The position numbers and the translations under genes were made by a program. This document shows, in pieces, positions 33,607-41,860 of a DNA stretch of 64,000 bases (its first letter is position 1; each line of letters begins with the position of its first letter). Location: NCBI RefSeq assembly GCF_000336615.1, contig NZ_AOLW01000050.1, forward strand, positions 105,656 to 169,655. Direction: 5' to 3'. Origin of the DNA: Haloarcula amylolytica JCM 13557. GTDB lineage: Archaea; Halobacteriota; Halobacteria; Halobacteriales; Haloarculaceae. The notes under the pieces are model-generated. The model searched no databases, was not told the origin of the DNA, and saw only the letters and a list, made by a program, of their open reading frames with translations.

Positions 33607-34710
33607 CTACAGCACGCTGTCGTACACGTCGGCCAGTTTGTCGATGGCGTGCTCGACGCTGATCACGCCTCGCCGGGCAAGACAGCGCTCCCGAAGCCGT
33701 TCCTGATCGTCCAGCACGCGCTCGATAGCCCGTCGGAAGCCGTCGATGTCGCCCTCGTCGTAGGAGTAGCCGGTCTCGCCGTCCTCGATGGTGTCGCTGA
33801 GCGCGCCGGCGTCGACGCCCGCAACCGGCGTGCCACAGCAGTTGGCCTCAAGGGCGACCAGACCCTGCGTCTCGACGGGACTGGGGAACGCGAACACGTC
33901 TAGGGTAGTGTACAGTTCGGGGAGTTCCGTCCGGTCCAGAAAGCCGAGAAAGCGCACGTCGACGTCGCTGTGTTCGGCCGTCGCTTCGAGTGATTCACGG
34001 GCCGGGCCGTCACCGCCGAACACGACAGTCACGTCCAACCCCTCGCAGGCCGTGATGATGTCTTCCAAGCACTTCTCGTAGCCGTGGCGGCCGGTGTAGC
34101 CGACGATAGGGCTATCGGGGAGGTCGTAGCGGTCCCGGAAGTCGGCCGTGTCGACCGGTTCGAACACGGTCGTGTCGACGCCGTTCGGAACGACCGTCAC
34201 CGTCGTATCGAGGCCGATAGCCTCTCGGAGGTGAGTCGCCGCGCGCTCGCTTGGCGCGATCACGGTGTCGGCTCGGCCCAGGAACCAGCGTTCGTAGCTC
34301 TCGGCGCTGGAGCGGACCGCTGACTCGACAGCGCCGTTGAAGGAGACGTACTCGGCGTACTCGCTCGTCGGCGTGTGATACGACGCGACGAACGGGATAT
34401 CGAGTTTGCCCGCGAGTCGCTGGCCCGCCATCCCGAGGCTGAACGGAGTGTGGGCGTGGACCAGTTCGGCGTCCCGGACGCCCTTCGGTATCTGTGGCAT
34501 GCCCAGGCGAAACCCCTCGTAGAAGGGGAACGGAAGGCTCCGGACCGGATACTCGTTCTCGGACGGGTCGTGATTGCTCTTCGGATAGACCACGCCCATG
34601 CGACCGCCGCGGTCGCGCCAGCGGTCCCGCCACGTCTGGACCGTGTAGGTCACCCCATTGACGGTCGGCAAGTACGTGTCGGTGAACGTCGCGACGTGCG
34701 GCAGTGTCAT
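33607..34710 (-). CDS. Glycosyltransferase family 4 protein
   Basis: A 367-residue GT-B glycosyltransferase. The N-terminal acceptor half has FTDTYLPTVNGVTYTVQTW and HAHTPFSLGM. The nucleotide-sugar half has VVPNGVDTTVF, GYTGRHGYEK and the EX7E-type motif PVETQGLVALEANCCGTPV. It resembles diacylglycerol-glycosyl and phosphatidylinositol-mannosyl transferases of haloarchaeal glycolipid synthesis. ATG 34710 is preferred; the longer frame includes promoter sequence. Divergent from an MFS gene and close to a second GT4 gene. Confidence 0.88.
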   Translation of the reverse strand: MTLPHVATFTDTYLPTVNGVTYTVQTWRDRWRDRGGRMGVVYPKSNHDPSENEYPVRSLPFPFYEGFRLGMPQIPKGVRDAELVHAHTPFSLGMAGQRLAGKLDIPFVASYHTPTSEYAEYVSFNGAVESAVRSSAESYERWFLGRADTVIAPSERAATHLREAIGLDTTVTVVPNGVDTTVFEPVDTADFRDRYDLPDSPIVGYTGRHGYEKCLEDIITACEGLDVTVVFGGDGPARESLEATAEHSDVDVRFLGFLDRTELPELYTTLDVFAFPSPVETQGLVALEANCCGTPVAGVDAGALSDTIEDGETGYSYDEGDIDGFRRAIERVLDDQERLRERCLARRGVISVEHAIDKLADVYDSVL

Positions 34711-34830
34711 CGCCGCGGCGTAGCAGGACCAGGCCTTAAACCGTTGCCATTGGCACGCCATAAGTCAGACAGTTGTCACTCGCTGGCGGGTGCCAGAGTT
34801 CTTTTGGGGGACCGTGGCACAGTTGGGGTA

Positions 34831-36153
34831 ATGGATCGGGACGGCTGGCTGTACGCCTGGGCAATCGCATCGGTCGCGTTTGGCGCGGGCTCGTTGCTCG
34901 TTCCACTGTATTTCGTCGCCATCGGCGGCGAGACGTTCATGCTGGGCGTCCTCGCCGGGGTGGCCGCCGCCGCGGGTGCGCCGGGCGCACTCATCTTCGG
35001 ACGCGTCGCTGACAAAACGGGGAAGCGGCGGTCGCTCGTCCTCCTCGCACTGGGGCTGGCGACTTCCGCGTTGTTGCTCGTCTCGCTCACCGAACAGCCG
35101 TGGCTGGTCATCGTCGGCAACGGCCTGCTGTGGTTCGCGGCCGGCGCGGCAGCGCCGGTGCTGACGCTGCTTGTCACCGCCGGAACTGTCGAGCGAGATT
35201 GGCCGGCGCGGTTCGCTGTCCTGAACCGCTACCAGGGCTGGGGGTGGGCCGGCGGGTTAGTCCTCGGCCTCGTGTGGACGACGCTGCTCTCGGGACCGCT
35301 TGGGGAGATCCCCGCTCAGCAGTCGCTCCTGTGGTTGTGTGCGGCTGCCGTCGGTCTGTCGGCGTTTCTCGGGGCGAAGTGGCTGCCGTCCGACCCCGAT
35401 GAACTCGACCGGCCGCGGCCCAGTCGGGTGGCGCGGGCCATCGCCCGGTCGCGTCGGCTCCCGGTCCGGAGTGCGACGTTCCCGGTCGGTCAGGGGCGGC
35501 TGTACTGGCTCACGCGGTCGATACACCCCCGAGAAGTCGCGGCCCGGTTCTCCCCCTCGCTGACCATCTACTTCGGGGCCGTCGTCGCCTTCTTCGTCGG
35601 TTTCGGCGTGTTCTGGGGGCCGTTACCGCTGTATCTCTCCCGGACGCTCGGCTACGAATCGGGACTCGTCTTCGCGCTGTATCTCGTCTCCAGCGTCGGC
35701 TCGGCGCTGTGGTACGACCGCGCCGGTGGACTCGCCGAACGCTACAGCCCGAGCGGGCTCCAGGTCGGGGGCCTGCTCGCCCGCGCGGCGCTCCATCCGG
35801 CCGTTGCCGTCGTGGGACTGCTCCTCCCGGTCACGCTCGTCGGCACAGCGGTCAACGGCATCGTGTTCGTCCTCATCGGCGTCGCCTGGGCCGTCATCGC
35901 CGTCACCGCGGCCAGCGTCGTCACCCAGCTCGCGCCGCCGGCGATTCGCGGCGAGGCGCTCGGGCTGTACACCGCGATCTCCGGGCTGGCGAGCGGCGGC
36001 GGGTCGATACTCGGCGGCTGGCTCGGCGGCTACGACTTCCTGTTGGCGTTCGGCGTCGCAGGCGGGCTGGTGCTGGTCGGCGCGGCGCTGGTCGCGGTCG
36101 TCTGGCGGCGCTCGCCGACGATGTCTGTCGACAGCGAACCGCTCTCGGCGTAA
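34831..36153 (+). CDS. Major facilitator superfamily transporter
   Basis: A 440-residue protein with about 12 transmembrane helices. MFS landmarks are the loop GRVADKTGKRRSLVLLAL between helices 2 and 3 and its counterpart YDRAGGLAERYSPSG in the second half. A central cytosolic linker (about 185-235) contains several Arg. Substrate unknown. It lies between two glycosyltransferases facing the opposite way, so export or flipping related to glycoconjugates is possible, inferred from position only. Confidence 0.88.
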   Translation: MDRDGWLYAWAIASVAFGAGSLLVPLYFVAIGGETFMLGVLAGVAAAAGAPGALIFGRVADKTGKRRSLVLLALGLATSALLLVSLTEQPWLVIVGNGLLWFAAGAAAPVLTLLVTAGTVERDWPARFAVLNRYQGWGWAGGLVLGLVWTTLLSGPLGEIPAQQSLLWLCAAAVGLSAFLGAKWLPSDPDELDRPRPSRVARAIARSRRLPVRSATFPVGQGRLYWLTRSIHPREVAARFSPSLTIYFGAVVAFFVGFGVFWGPLPLYLSRTLGYESGLVFALYLVSSVGSALWYDRAGGLAERYSPSGLQVGGLLARAALHPAVAVVGLLLPVTLVGTAVNGIVFVLIGVAWAVIAVTAASVVTQLAPPAIRGEALGLYTAISGLASGGGSILGGWLGGYDFLLAFGVAGGLVLVGAALVAVVWRRSPTMSVDSEPLSA

Positions 36154-36176
36154 CAATCGTCGGCTTCGAACGCCGC

Positions 36177-37226
36177 TCAGGCCAGTTCTTCGTACGTCTC
36201 GACCAGCCGCCGGCCGACCCGGTCCAGACTGTGCTCTCTGGCCGTCTCTTTGGCGTTCTCGCCCAGTCGCTCCCGCAGGTCGGGGTTCTCGGCGAGACGC
36301 TCCAGCGCTTCGCGGAACTCCGATTCGTCCGCACAGATGAGACAGTCGTGGCCGTCCTCGTAGTACTCCCGGAACACCGGGATGTCCGAGAGGACGACCG
36401 CCTTCCCGCAGGCCATCGCCTCCAGCACGGCGATGCCCTGGTTCTCGGCCTTCGTCGGGAACAGGTACACGTCGCCGGCCCCGAATGCGCCGCGGATGTC
36501 CTCGATCCACCCGGTAAAGGTCACGTTCTCGGGCGGGTCGTTCACCCACCGCGAGACGGTCCTGGAGGCCTGTGGCCCGGCGTCGTAGGGGCCAAACCAC
36601 GCGAAGTCGTGCTCCGTCTCTTGGGCGAGTTCACAGAACGTCGTCAGCCCCTTGCGTTCGAAGACGTTGCCGACAGCGAAGACGACCATCCCGCCGAGGT
36701 CGTAGCGCCGCCGGTAGTCCTCGCGCAGGTCCTCGTAGCCCGCCAGCGCGTCGATGTCGACGCCGTTCGACATCGGCCGTATGGGCGCGTCGACGGGATA
36801 GGATTCGAGTATGTTCTTCGTGTATTCGGAGGGACAGAGCACGAGGTCGGCCTGGGAGTAGAACCACTTCAAATAGCGGCCCAGCGCCGGCGCGACCAGG
36901 TTCGACCCGCGGAAACTGTCCCGGAAGTCCTCGCGGGTGACGTGAGCGTGCAGGACGAGCGGGATGTCCGCCTGCGCCGCGTGCTGCGCCACGGCGACGG
37001 ATCCGGGTCCGATCATGTTGCAGTGGGCGATGTCGAACTCGCGGAACACCGGGTCGTTGAAGGCGATATTGCCACCCAGTGCCCACGCCGGATGGCCCTC
37101 CTGCCAGGGCGTCGTCTCCACCTCGATGTCGGTCTCGGACAGCGCCGCCCGCTGGTGGTCAACGGCGGTGCCGATGCCCGACCGGTCGAGGCGGTCGGCC
37201 AGTTCGAGATAGTTCAGGACGCGCAC
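36177..37226 (-). CDS. Glycosyltransferase family 4 protein (second)
   Basis: A 349-residue GT-B enzyme, distinct from the one at 33607: IAHCNMIGPGSVAVAQHAAQ and LHAHVTREDF in the N-half, MSNGVDIDALAGYEDLR at the hinge, VGNVFERKGL, then the EX7E motif in KAENQGIAVLEAMACGKAVV. The start is GTG 37226, which begins the conserved MRVLNYLELADRL. Acceptor unknown. Its promoter abuts the complex inverted-repeat element that begins at 37317. Confidence 0.87.
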   Translation of the reverse strand: MRVLNYLELADRLDRSGIGTAVDHQRAALSETDIEVETTPWQEGHPAWALGGNIAFNDPVFREFDIAHCNMIGPGSVAVAQHAAQADIPLVLHAHVTREDFRDSFRGSNLVAPALGRYLKWFYSQADLVLCPSEYTKNILESYPVDAPIRPMSNGVDIDALAGYEDLREDYRRRYDLGGMVVFAVGNVFERKGLTTFCELAQETEHDFAWFGPYDAGPQASRTVSRWVNDPPENVTFTGWIEDIRGAFGAGDVYLFPTKAENQGIAVLEAMACGKAVVLSDIPVFREYYEDGHDCLICADESEFREALERLAENPDLRERLGENAKETAREHSLDRVGRRLVETYEELA

Positions 37227-37316
37227 GTCTCGGGGCTCTCCGGCCGGGCCGAAAATCCTATCGACTTCACCTGTGGGGCTGTGATTAGAAGCGTTTACTT
37301 ACCAAACAAACGTTCA

Positions 37317-37656
37317 GAACAGCCAGAAAGCCCCCGCGCTATCGACTCCCGCGGCTCGCTGTGCGCTTCCCTCGCTCACTCCGTTCACTCAGTCCAGTGC
37401 TTGCTTCACCGGGGTTCGTCGATAGCGCGGCCCCTTTCAGTCCCACCCGTGTCGGCTGGTCGAACAGTCACAGGTGGGACTGAAAGGGGCGAGACGCTGG
37501 GCGTTCGAGACGAAGCAAGCACTGCATGAGCGACGGTAGGGAGCGAAGAAGCGCGCAGCGAGTGCGCGGCGCTCCGCGCCGCGACCACTCGAACGGCGAG
37601 CGAAGCGAGCCGTGAGAGTCGCAGTAGCCCAGCGTCTCGGGGCTTTCTGGCTGTTC
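37317..37656. repeat. 340-bp element of interleaved perfect inverted repeats (MITE-like)
   Basis: The ends are an 18-bp perfect terminal inverted repeat, 37317-37334 and 37639-37656. Inside are four more perfect dyads: 13 bp at 37334-37346 with 37418-37430; 13 bp at 37395-37407 with 37512-37524; 18 bp at 37430-37447 with 37473-37490 (hairpin, 25-nt loop); 13 bp at 37490-37502 with 37627-37639. The second dyad crosses the first and the fourth. An 8-bp direct repeat TACCAAAC flanks the element at 37300-37307 and 37664-37671. No reading frame inside is convincing. It lies between the GT4 gene and rnp4. Confidence 0.8.
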
Positions 37657-37734
37657 ACAAAGCTACCAAACCGTGCGTCGACAATTGCTAGCTCGTTCGG
37701 AAGGCATTTTCCCGCCGCCGACACAGTACCGGCA

Positions 37735-38022
37735 ATGACGGACGAGGCGACCATCGCCCGCGAGCGGATCGAGCGCCTCCAGTCACTCGCTCGCGAGGCC
37801 GTCCAGGCCGGCAACGAGGAGCGCGCCCGGTCGTACGTCCGCCGGGCTCGTCGGGTCGCCGAACGCCACCGCCTGCGCCTGCCGCGGTCGTTCGAGCGGT
37901 CGACGTGTGACGCCTGCGACACGTACCTGCTGCACGGACACAACGCCCGATCCCGGACCCAGTCCGGCCACGTCGTCATTACGTGTGACTGTGGGGCACA
38001 GTCCCGCTATCCGTACGACTGA
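37735..38022 (+). CDS. rnp4: Ribonuclease P protein component 4
   Basis: A 95-residue homologue of Rpr2/Rpp21, a protein subunit of archaeal RNase P that processes tRNA 5' ends. An N-terminal helical pair is rich in Arg (RERIERLQSLAREAVQAGNEERARSYVRRARR), followed by a zinc ribbon CDACDTYLLHG...CDCGAQSRYPY with four cysteines. ATG 37735 fits the family's N-terminus. The CRM-domain gene follows after 52 nt, a conserved pairing in RNA metabolism. Confidence 0.93.
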   Translation: MTDEATIARERIERLQSLAREAVQAGNEERARSYVRRARRVAERHRLRLPRSFERSTCDACDTYLLHGHNARSRTQSGHVVITCDCGAQSRYPYD

Positions 38023-38074
38023 GGATTCTTTACGACTGCTGGTTTTAAGGGGCTGTCTTCGCTAAACGGTGTAC

Positions 38075-38323
38075 ATGAGTGACTCTTCTCGACAGTCGCG
38101 GATACACGACCTCGACGCGACGCTCCGCGTTGGCAAACACGGCATCGAATCCGTAGCGGACGAACTCGACGACCAACTGGAAAACACGGACCTCGTGAAG
38201 GTCAAGTTCCTCCGGTCGTCCCGGGGCGGCACAACGGCCGAGGAACTCGCTGACGACCTGGCCGAGATGGTCAACGCTGAGGTGATTCAAGTGCGGGGCC
38301 ACACCGCGGTGTTCGAGAAATGA
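38075..38323 (+). CDS. YhbY/CRM-type RNA-binding protein
   Basis: An 82-residue single CRM domain: LDATLRVGKHGIESVADELDDQL, then VKVKFLRSSRGGTTAEELADDLAEMV, then VIQVRGHTAVFEK. The family binds pre-rRNA or ribosomal precursors. ATG 38075 is used instead of the GTG at 38069. The gene overlaps the MscS gene by ATGA and follows rnp4, giving an rnp4-CRM-mscS operon. Confidence 0.92.
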   Translation: MSDSSRQSRIHDLDATLRVGKHGIESVADELDDQLENTDLVKVKFLRSSRGGTTAEELADDLAEMVNAEVIQVRGHTAVFEK

Positions 38324-39201
38324 TGCAGGTCCAACCGCTCACCGACCTACTCAATGGCTTCGGCGTACCGGCGGCCGGGTCCATCGCCTCGGCAGTGGTC
38401 TTCGTCGTCGCCTTCGTCCTCGTCTACGCATTGGGGAAGGCGATAGTGCTCCCCATCGTCGACCGCTCGCTCAAGTCACGGGACCTCGATACCCACGCAC
38501 GGCGGCCGCTGAAGAAGGTCGTCAGCATCGGTGTCGTGTTCGTCGCCATCTCCGTCGCCTTCGGGATGGCCGACTACGGGAACTTCCTGCAGTCGCTGGC
38601 AACCATCGCCGCCGCGGCGACGCTTGCCATCGGCTTCGCGATGCAGGACGTCATCCAGAACTTCGTCGCCGGCGTGTTCATCTACACCGACAAGCCGTTC
38701 CGGATCGGCGACTGGATCGAGTGGGACGGCAACTCCGGCGTCGTCGAGGACATTAGTCTCCGTGTTACCCGCGTCCGGACCTTCGACAACGAGCTGCTGA
38801 CCGTGCCGAACTCGAATCTGACCGATGGCGTCATCAAGAACCCCGTCGCCAAGGAGCAACTCCGACTGAAGTTCGTGTTCGGTATCGACTACGACGACGA
38901 CATCGACGAGGCGACTGAAATCATTCTCGACGAGGCCAGGGCACACCCGGAGATTATGGACGACCCCGAGCCATCGGTTCGCCTCGTTGAACTCGGTGAC
39001 TCCTCCGTCGGACTGCAGTCCCGTATCTGGATCAAGAACCCGAGTCGGTCCGACTTCGTCAAGACGCGCGCTGAATACGTCAAGGCAGTCAAGCAACGCT
39101 TCGATGCCGAGGACATCAATATGCCGTACCCGAACCGGACCATCGGTGGCGGGCTGGAGATGACCGGACTCGACGGCGTCGTGGAGCCGGCCGACGACTG
39201 A
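38320..39201 (+). CDS. Small-conductance mechanosensitive ion channel (MscS family)
   Basis: A 293-residue channel. There are three N-terminal helices, the pore-lining third helix being rich in Ala/Gly (LATIAAAATLAIGFAMQDVIQNFVAG). A beta domain with FRIGDWIEWDGNSGVVEDISLRVTRVRTFDNELLTVPN and a C-terminal alpha/beta domain follow. It releases solutes on hypo-osmotic shock, relevant to a halophile. ATG 38320 overlaps the stop of the CRM gene; ATG 38323 is an equally possible start. Confidence 0.92.
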   Translation: MMQVQPLTDLLNGFGVPAAGSIASAVVFVVAFVLVYALGKAIVLPIVDRSLKSRDLDTHARRPLKKVVSIGVVFVAISVAFGMADYGNFLQSLATIAAAATLAIGFAMQDVIQNFVAGVFIYTDKPFRIGDWIEWDGNSGVVEDISLRVTRVRTFDNELLTVPNSNLTDGVIKNPVAKEQLRLKFVFGIDYDDDIDEATEIILDEARAHPEIMDDPEPSVRLVELGDSSVGLQSRIWIKNPSRSDFVKTRAEYVKAVKQRFDAEDINMPYPNRTIGGGLEMTGLDGVVEPADD

Positions 39202-39377
39202 ACCGCACAGTAGCGTATTTTGGCTGTAAATGGCCGGGGTATCTGGCTACCGTGTCGGTATCGCCATACTCGTGCTTCGGTCGCGGCCTCCGTCACCTCG
39301 GGACAGTAAGTCCATTCCGTTCACTGGCAGAACTAAGCCGCCGCTGTCGGACGGTTTGGGTGGAGAAGATCTGCGAT

Positions 39378-39501
39378 GGGCGTTGCGGGATTTTCACCCG
39401 ACTGCGAGACTCGCTCTCGCTCGTCTCGCGTGGTTCAAATCCCGCAGCCGACGCTCCTCACCGCTCACTGTCGTTCGCACAGAAATCACGGGCGCTGAGG
39501 G
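39378..39501. repeat. 124-bp direct repeat, left copy (tRNA-Arg-derived)
   Basis: It matches 40438-40561 with 3 mismatches in 124 and lies 1060 bp from it. Its right end (39490-39501, GGGCGCTGAGGG) is identical to the 3' end of tRNA-Arg; its left end is a degenerate tRNA 3' end. Between the copies lies the toxin-antitoxin pair. The rest of the stretch 39202-39611 holds no visible gene. Confidence 0.88.
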
Positions 39502-39611
39502 CGCTCGTTCGTGGGGCGAGCGAATCCCCTTGATAGGCGTGAGGCAACCGAATTCGAGCGCTCTTAGATACACCGAAAAATACAGTAATCTGTGAACCCA
39601 TAGGTTTCTGT

Positions 39612-39842
39612 ATGCCTAGTATCACCGTCAATGTGGACAACGACCTCAAGGAGCGAATGGAGAGCCACCCGGAAATCAACTGGAGCGAAGTCACGCGACA
39701 GGCCATAGTAGAAAAAATCGAGGCGCTCGAAGTGATGGACGAACTCACCAGTGAGAGCGATCTCACCGAGAGCGACGTACAGGAAATCGCCGACAAAATA
39801 AACGAGAGCGGACGTAAGCGCGTTGACGAGGAATCGGCGTAG
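39612..39842 (+). CDS. Ribbon-helix-helix antitoxin
   Basis: A 76-residue protein. The N-terminal ribbon is MPSITVNVDNDLKERMESHP, followed by two helices (NWSEVTRQAIVEKIEAL), the classic RHH DNA-binding fold. The acidic C-terminal half (about 45-76) would wrap the toxin. It precedes the PIN gene by 9 nt, the usual VapB-VapC order, and probably represses the pair. It lies on a 1.06-kb segment bracketed by direct repeats. Confidence 0.88.
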   Translation: MPSITVNVDNDLKERMESHPEINWSEVTRQAIVEKIEALEVMDELTSESDLTESDVQEIADKINESGRKRVDEESA

Positions 39843-39851
39843 AGACGACAA

Positions 39852-40268
39852 ATGAAGCTGGTCATTGACGCCAACGTCGTCATCTCTGCACTCATCGCTG
39901 ACTCAAAAACGCGTGAGCTCATCGTCACACTCGAACCCGACCTCCTGACACCCGCCTTCGTCCACGAAGAAATCGAGAACTACGAGGAGCTAATCGTGAA
40001 GAAATCCGGGATGGAGCCGGACCGAGTGACACAATTCATCGACCTCCTGTTCCAGTACATCGAAGTTGTTCCTGGTGACGACTTCTACCAAGCTATCGAA
40101 CAGGCAAAGGAAGCAATCGGTGACACCGACCCGGACGATGTTCTCTATCTGGCGTGTGCGATTGCCAACGATGCAGCCATCTGGAGCGATGATTCCGACT
40201 TTAACGACCAGAATCTGGTCGAGACTTACTCGACGACCGACGTGATCAACTCGTTTGACACCCGCTAA
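39852..40268 (+). CDS. PIN-domain ribonuclease toxin
   Basis: A 138-residue PIN domain: the first acidic residue in MKLVIDANVVISALI (Asp6), a Glu in VHEEIENYEE, and the C-terminal cluster TDPDDVLYLACAIA...IWSDDSDF supplying the remaining Asp residues. It is probably a Mg-dependent RNase inhibited by the upstream RHH protein. It is slightly longer than canonical VapC and close to the PIN group with an extended C-terminus. The target RNA is not evident. Confidence 0.88.
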   Translation: MKLVIDANVVISALIADSKTRELIVTLEPDLLTPAFVHEEIENYEELIVKKSGMEPDRVTQFIDLLFQYIEVVPGDDFYQAIEQAKEAIGDTDPDDVLYLACAIANDAAIWSDDSDFNDQNLVETYSTTDVINSFDTR

Positions 40269-40437
40269 ACGCCTGAGTGAGTTTCTCAGCGGCGCGCAGT
40301 GGAGATGGAGGAAATCCACCAGAAGGCACAAGCTCCGTTCCGAACCGTTTGGTTATCGAACGAAAGCAACAACATTGCACTTAAGAGCAATACCGATCCT
40401 TCGCAGTCTGTCGATTTGCCCCTCGAAAATCCGTTAC

Positions 40438-40561
40438 GGGCGCTGCGGGATTTGCACCCGACTGCGAGACTCGCTCTCGCTCGTCTCGCGTGGTTCAAAT
40501 CCCGCAGCCGACGCTCCTCACCGCTCACTGTCGTTCGCGCAGAAATCACGGGCGCTGAGGG
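40438..40561. repeat. 124-bp direct repeat, right copy, overlapping tRNA-Arg
   Basis: It ends inside the 3' end of tRNA-Arg (40550-40561). Bases 40438-40459 copy the tRNA 3' end with 2 changes in 22, so the tRNA end is present twice, 112 bp apart, even on this side. The copy also contains the plus-strand T-arm-like GGTTCAAATCCCGCAGCC, complementary to the repeat's left end. Confidence 0.88.
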
Positions 40562-40623
40562 ATTTGAACCCCCGACGGTTTGGTCCGAAGCCAAGCACTC
40601 TGTCCAAGCTGAGCTAAGCGCCC
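40550..40623 (-). tRNA. tRNA-Arg (anticodon TCG)
   Basis: A 74-nt cloverleaf on the minus strand. The acceptor GGGCGCT/AGCGCCC is perfect, the D arm is GCTC/GAGT, the anticodon loop CTTCGGA carries anticodon TCG, and the T arm is GGGGG-TTCAAAT-CCCTC. One mismatch sits at the base of the anticodon stem. No encoded CCA, no intron. It reads Arg codon CGA. Its 3' end is the apparent insertion site of the toxin-antitoxin segment. Confidence 0.92.
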
Positions 40624-40697
40624 TACGTACAATGGTATGATGACGTTATGGTTTAAACCAACCGGTTCCGCCGCGCCATGGGACCGCAGTCACGGGA

Positions 40698-40973
40698 TTA
40701 CTCCGAAACCGCTTCAGCCGTGTCGGAGTCGGTGTCAGCAGCGACCTCGGCCACGACAGCCTCCGTGTCGACGCCTCGTTCTTCGGCGAGTGCCTCGATG
40801 AGTGCGCGCTGTTCGGCCAGTTCCTGTTCCATCCCGTCGACGCGGGTGTTCGTCTCGTCGACGGTGCTGCGCAGGTCCTCCAGCTGCGACTTCAGCTCGT
40901 TGACCTTCTTGTAGAGGTCCTCGGCGATGTCGGCGACCTTCTGTATCTTTTTCGCGGTGGAACCCAGTCCCAT
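40698..40973 (-). CDS. Small coiled-coil protein (DUF5798-like)
   Basis: A 91-residue soluble protein. The N-terminus is MGLGSTAKKIQKVADIAEDLYKKVNELKSQ, followed by a long amphipathic helix with heptads (LEDLRSTVDETNTRVDGMEQELAEQRALIEAL), then an acidic Ala/Asp tail. Conserved in haloarchaea, function unknown; the coiled coil suggests oligomerisation. ATG 40973 is preferred over GTG 40979. Confidence 0.8.
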   Translation of the reverse strand: MGLGSTAKKIQKVADIAEDLYKKVNELKSQLEDLRSTVDETNTRVDGMEQELAEQRALIEALAEERGVDTEAVVAEVAADTDSDTAEAVSE

Positions 40974-41052
40974 AGCCACGGTTACGGAGAGGCGACATTT
41001 CCTCGTTTCGCTCGAACGTCGCTGTTATGACGCCGCCGGACCGAGCAACGGT

Positions 41053-41466
41053 ATGGACGACTTACGGCTCGCTCCGGCTGTCGGCATCGTCGGTTGCGTT
41101 CTGTATCTCCTTGCACTTGCGGTCCCGTACGGCCTCGTCGAGACGACCAGTGCCGTGGGGGCGTACTACAGTTCAGGGGCGCTATCCCCGCTGCTACCGG
41201 GCGTATTCGCGCTCGTCTGTATCATCGTGCTGGCGGCCGGCCGCGAGGGTCGGTCGGACCCGAGTGTCGCGGCGGGGGCCAGCATCGGCATGGGCGTGTT
41301 CATCGTCGCCCTCAGCGTCCTCTGGGCAGTCACCGTTCCCGAGAGCCTCGTGCTGGGACTGACTGAGTCGACACTGATGGAGTACCACCGCTGGGGTGTC
41401 GTCCTCGCAGGTGCGCTCATCCCGCTCGGTGGGACATGGTTCGCCCGGGCGCTGGACCTGCTGTAG
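41053..41466 (+). CDS. Four-helix membrane protein (DUF7548-like)
   Basis: A 137-residue hydrophobic protein with four predicted helices: LAPAVGIVGCVLYLLALAVPYG, LLPGVFALVCIIVLAAG, GASIGMGVFIVALSVLWAV and WGVVLAGALIPLGGTWFARALDLL. No charged active site is visible. It is divergent from the coiled-coil gene. Function unknown. Confidence 0.7.
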   Translation: MDDLRLAPAVGIVGCVLYLLALAVPYGLVETTSAVGAYYSSGALSPLLPGVFALVCIIVLAAGREGRSDPSVAAGASIGMGVFIVALSVLWAVTVPESLVLGLTESTLMEYHRWGVVLAGALIPLGGTWFARALDLL

Positions 41467-41551
41467 GCCGGTCTGCCCACCGGCGCGTCGTCCAGCGGTC
41501 TGTGGGCGCATCCGAAAGGCCCTTATGGGGCGGCGGCGGAGTTTCAGATGG

Positions 41552-41860
41552 ACTAGGTCGGGGGGCTAGGCCCCCCTCCTCGCCCGCACTGTGGTCTTGA
41601 GCGGGGACCGAACACCGGGGGCGTCCGGTCTGACGGACGTGGACCCCGTAAGCTAACGTGGAAGCCTCGTCCCACGGGGACGGCGGTCCGCGTGGTCGCA
41701 CCTGCAGGGGTGCGCCCATGTGGTTAAACGATGGCACTCCGCCAGGCACGGAAGTGAGCAGCGGACCATCGAACACCCGTCGCTCGTGGGGTCGCGGGGT
41801 GGAGGAGGCAAACGGGATTACCCGCGTCCGAACGCCGGGCCATCCTGGCTGTCCGTTCCA
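41552..41860 (+). ncRNA. Signal recognition particle RNA (7S RNA)
   Basis: The highly structured GC-rich transcript contains the SRP54-binding helix-8 signature GGAAGTGAGCAGC at 41750-41762 within GCCAGGCACGGAAG, and the helix 6 hairpin near 41690-41730. Long complementary arms (for example 41590-41650 with 41770-41820) would form helix 5. A TTATGG box at 41522-41527 predicts a start near 41552. Both ends are estimates, uncertain by 10-20 nt. The RNA forms SRP with SRP19 and SRP54 for protein targeting. Confidence 0.88.

Noticed and set aside
37431..37490. CRISPR repeat-like sequence (GTGGGACTGAAAGGGG resembles ends of haloarchaeal CRISPR repeats)
   Set aside because: Only two copies, inverted rather than direct, no regularly spaced array and no cas gene in the window.
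39252..39595. Reading frames across the left 124-bp repeat
   Set aside because: They derive from tRNA-related repeat sequence and duplicate identically at 40255-40640; no protein family fits.
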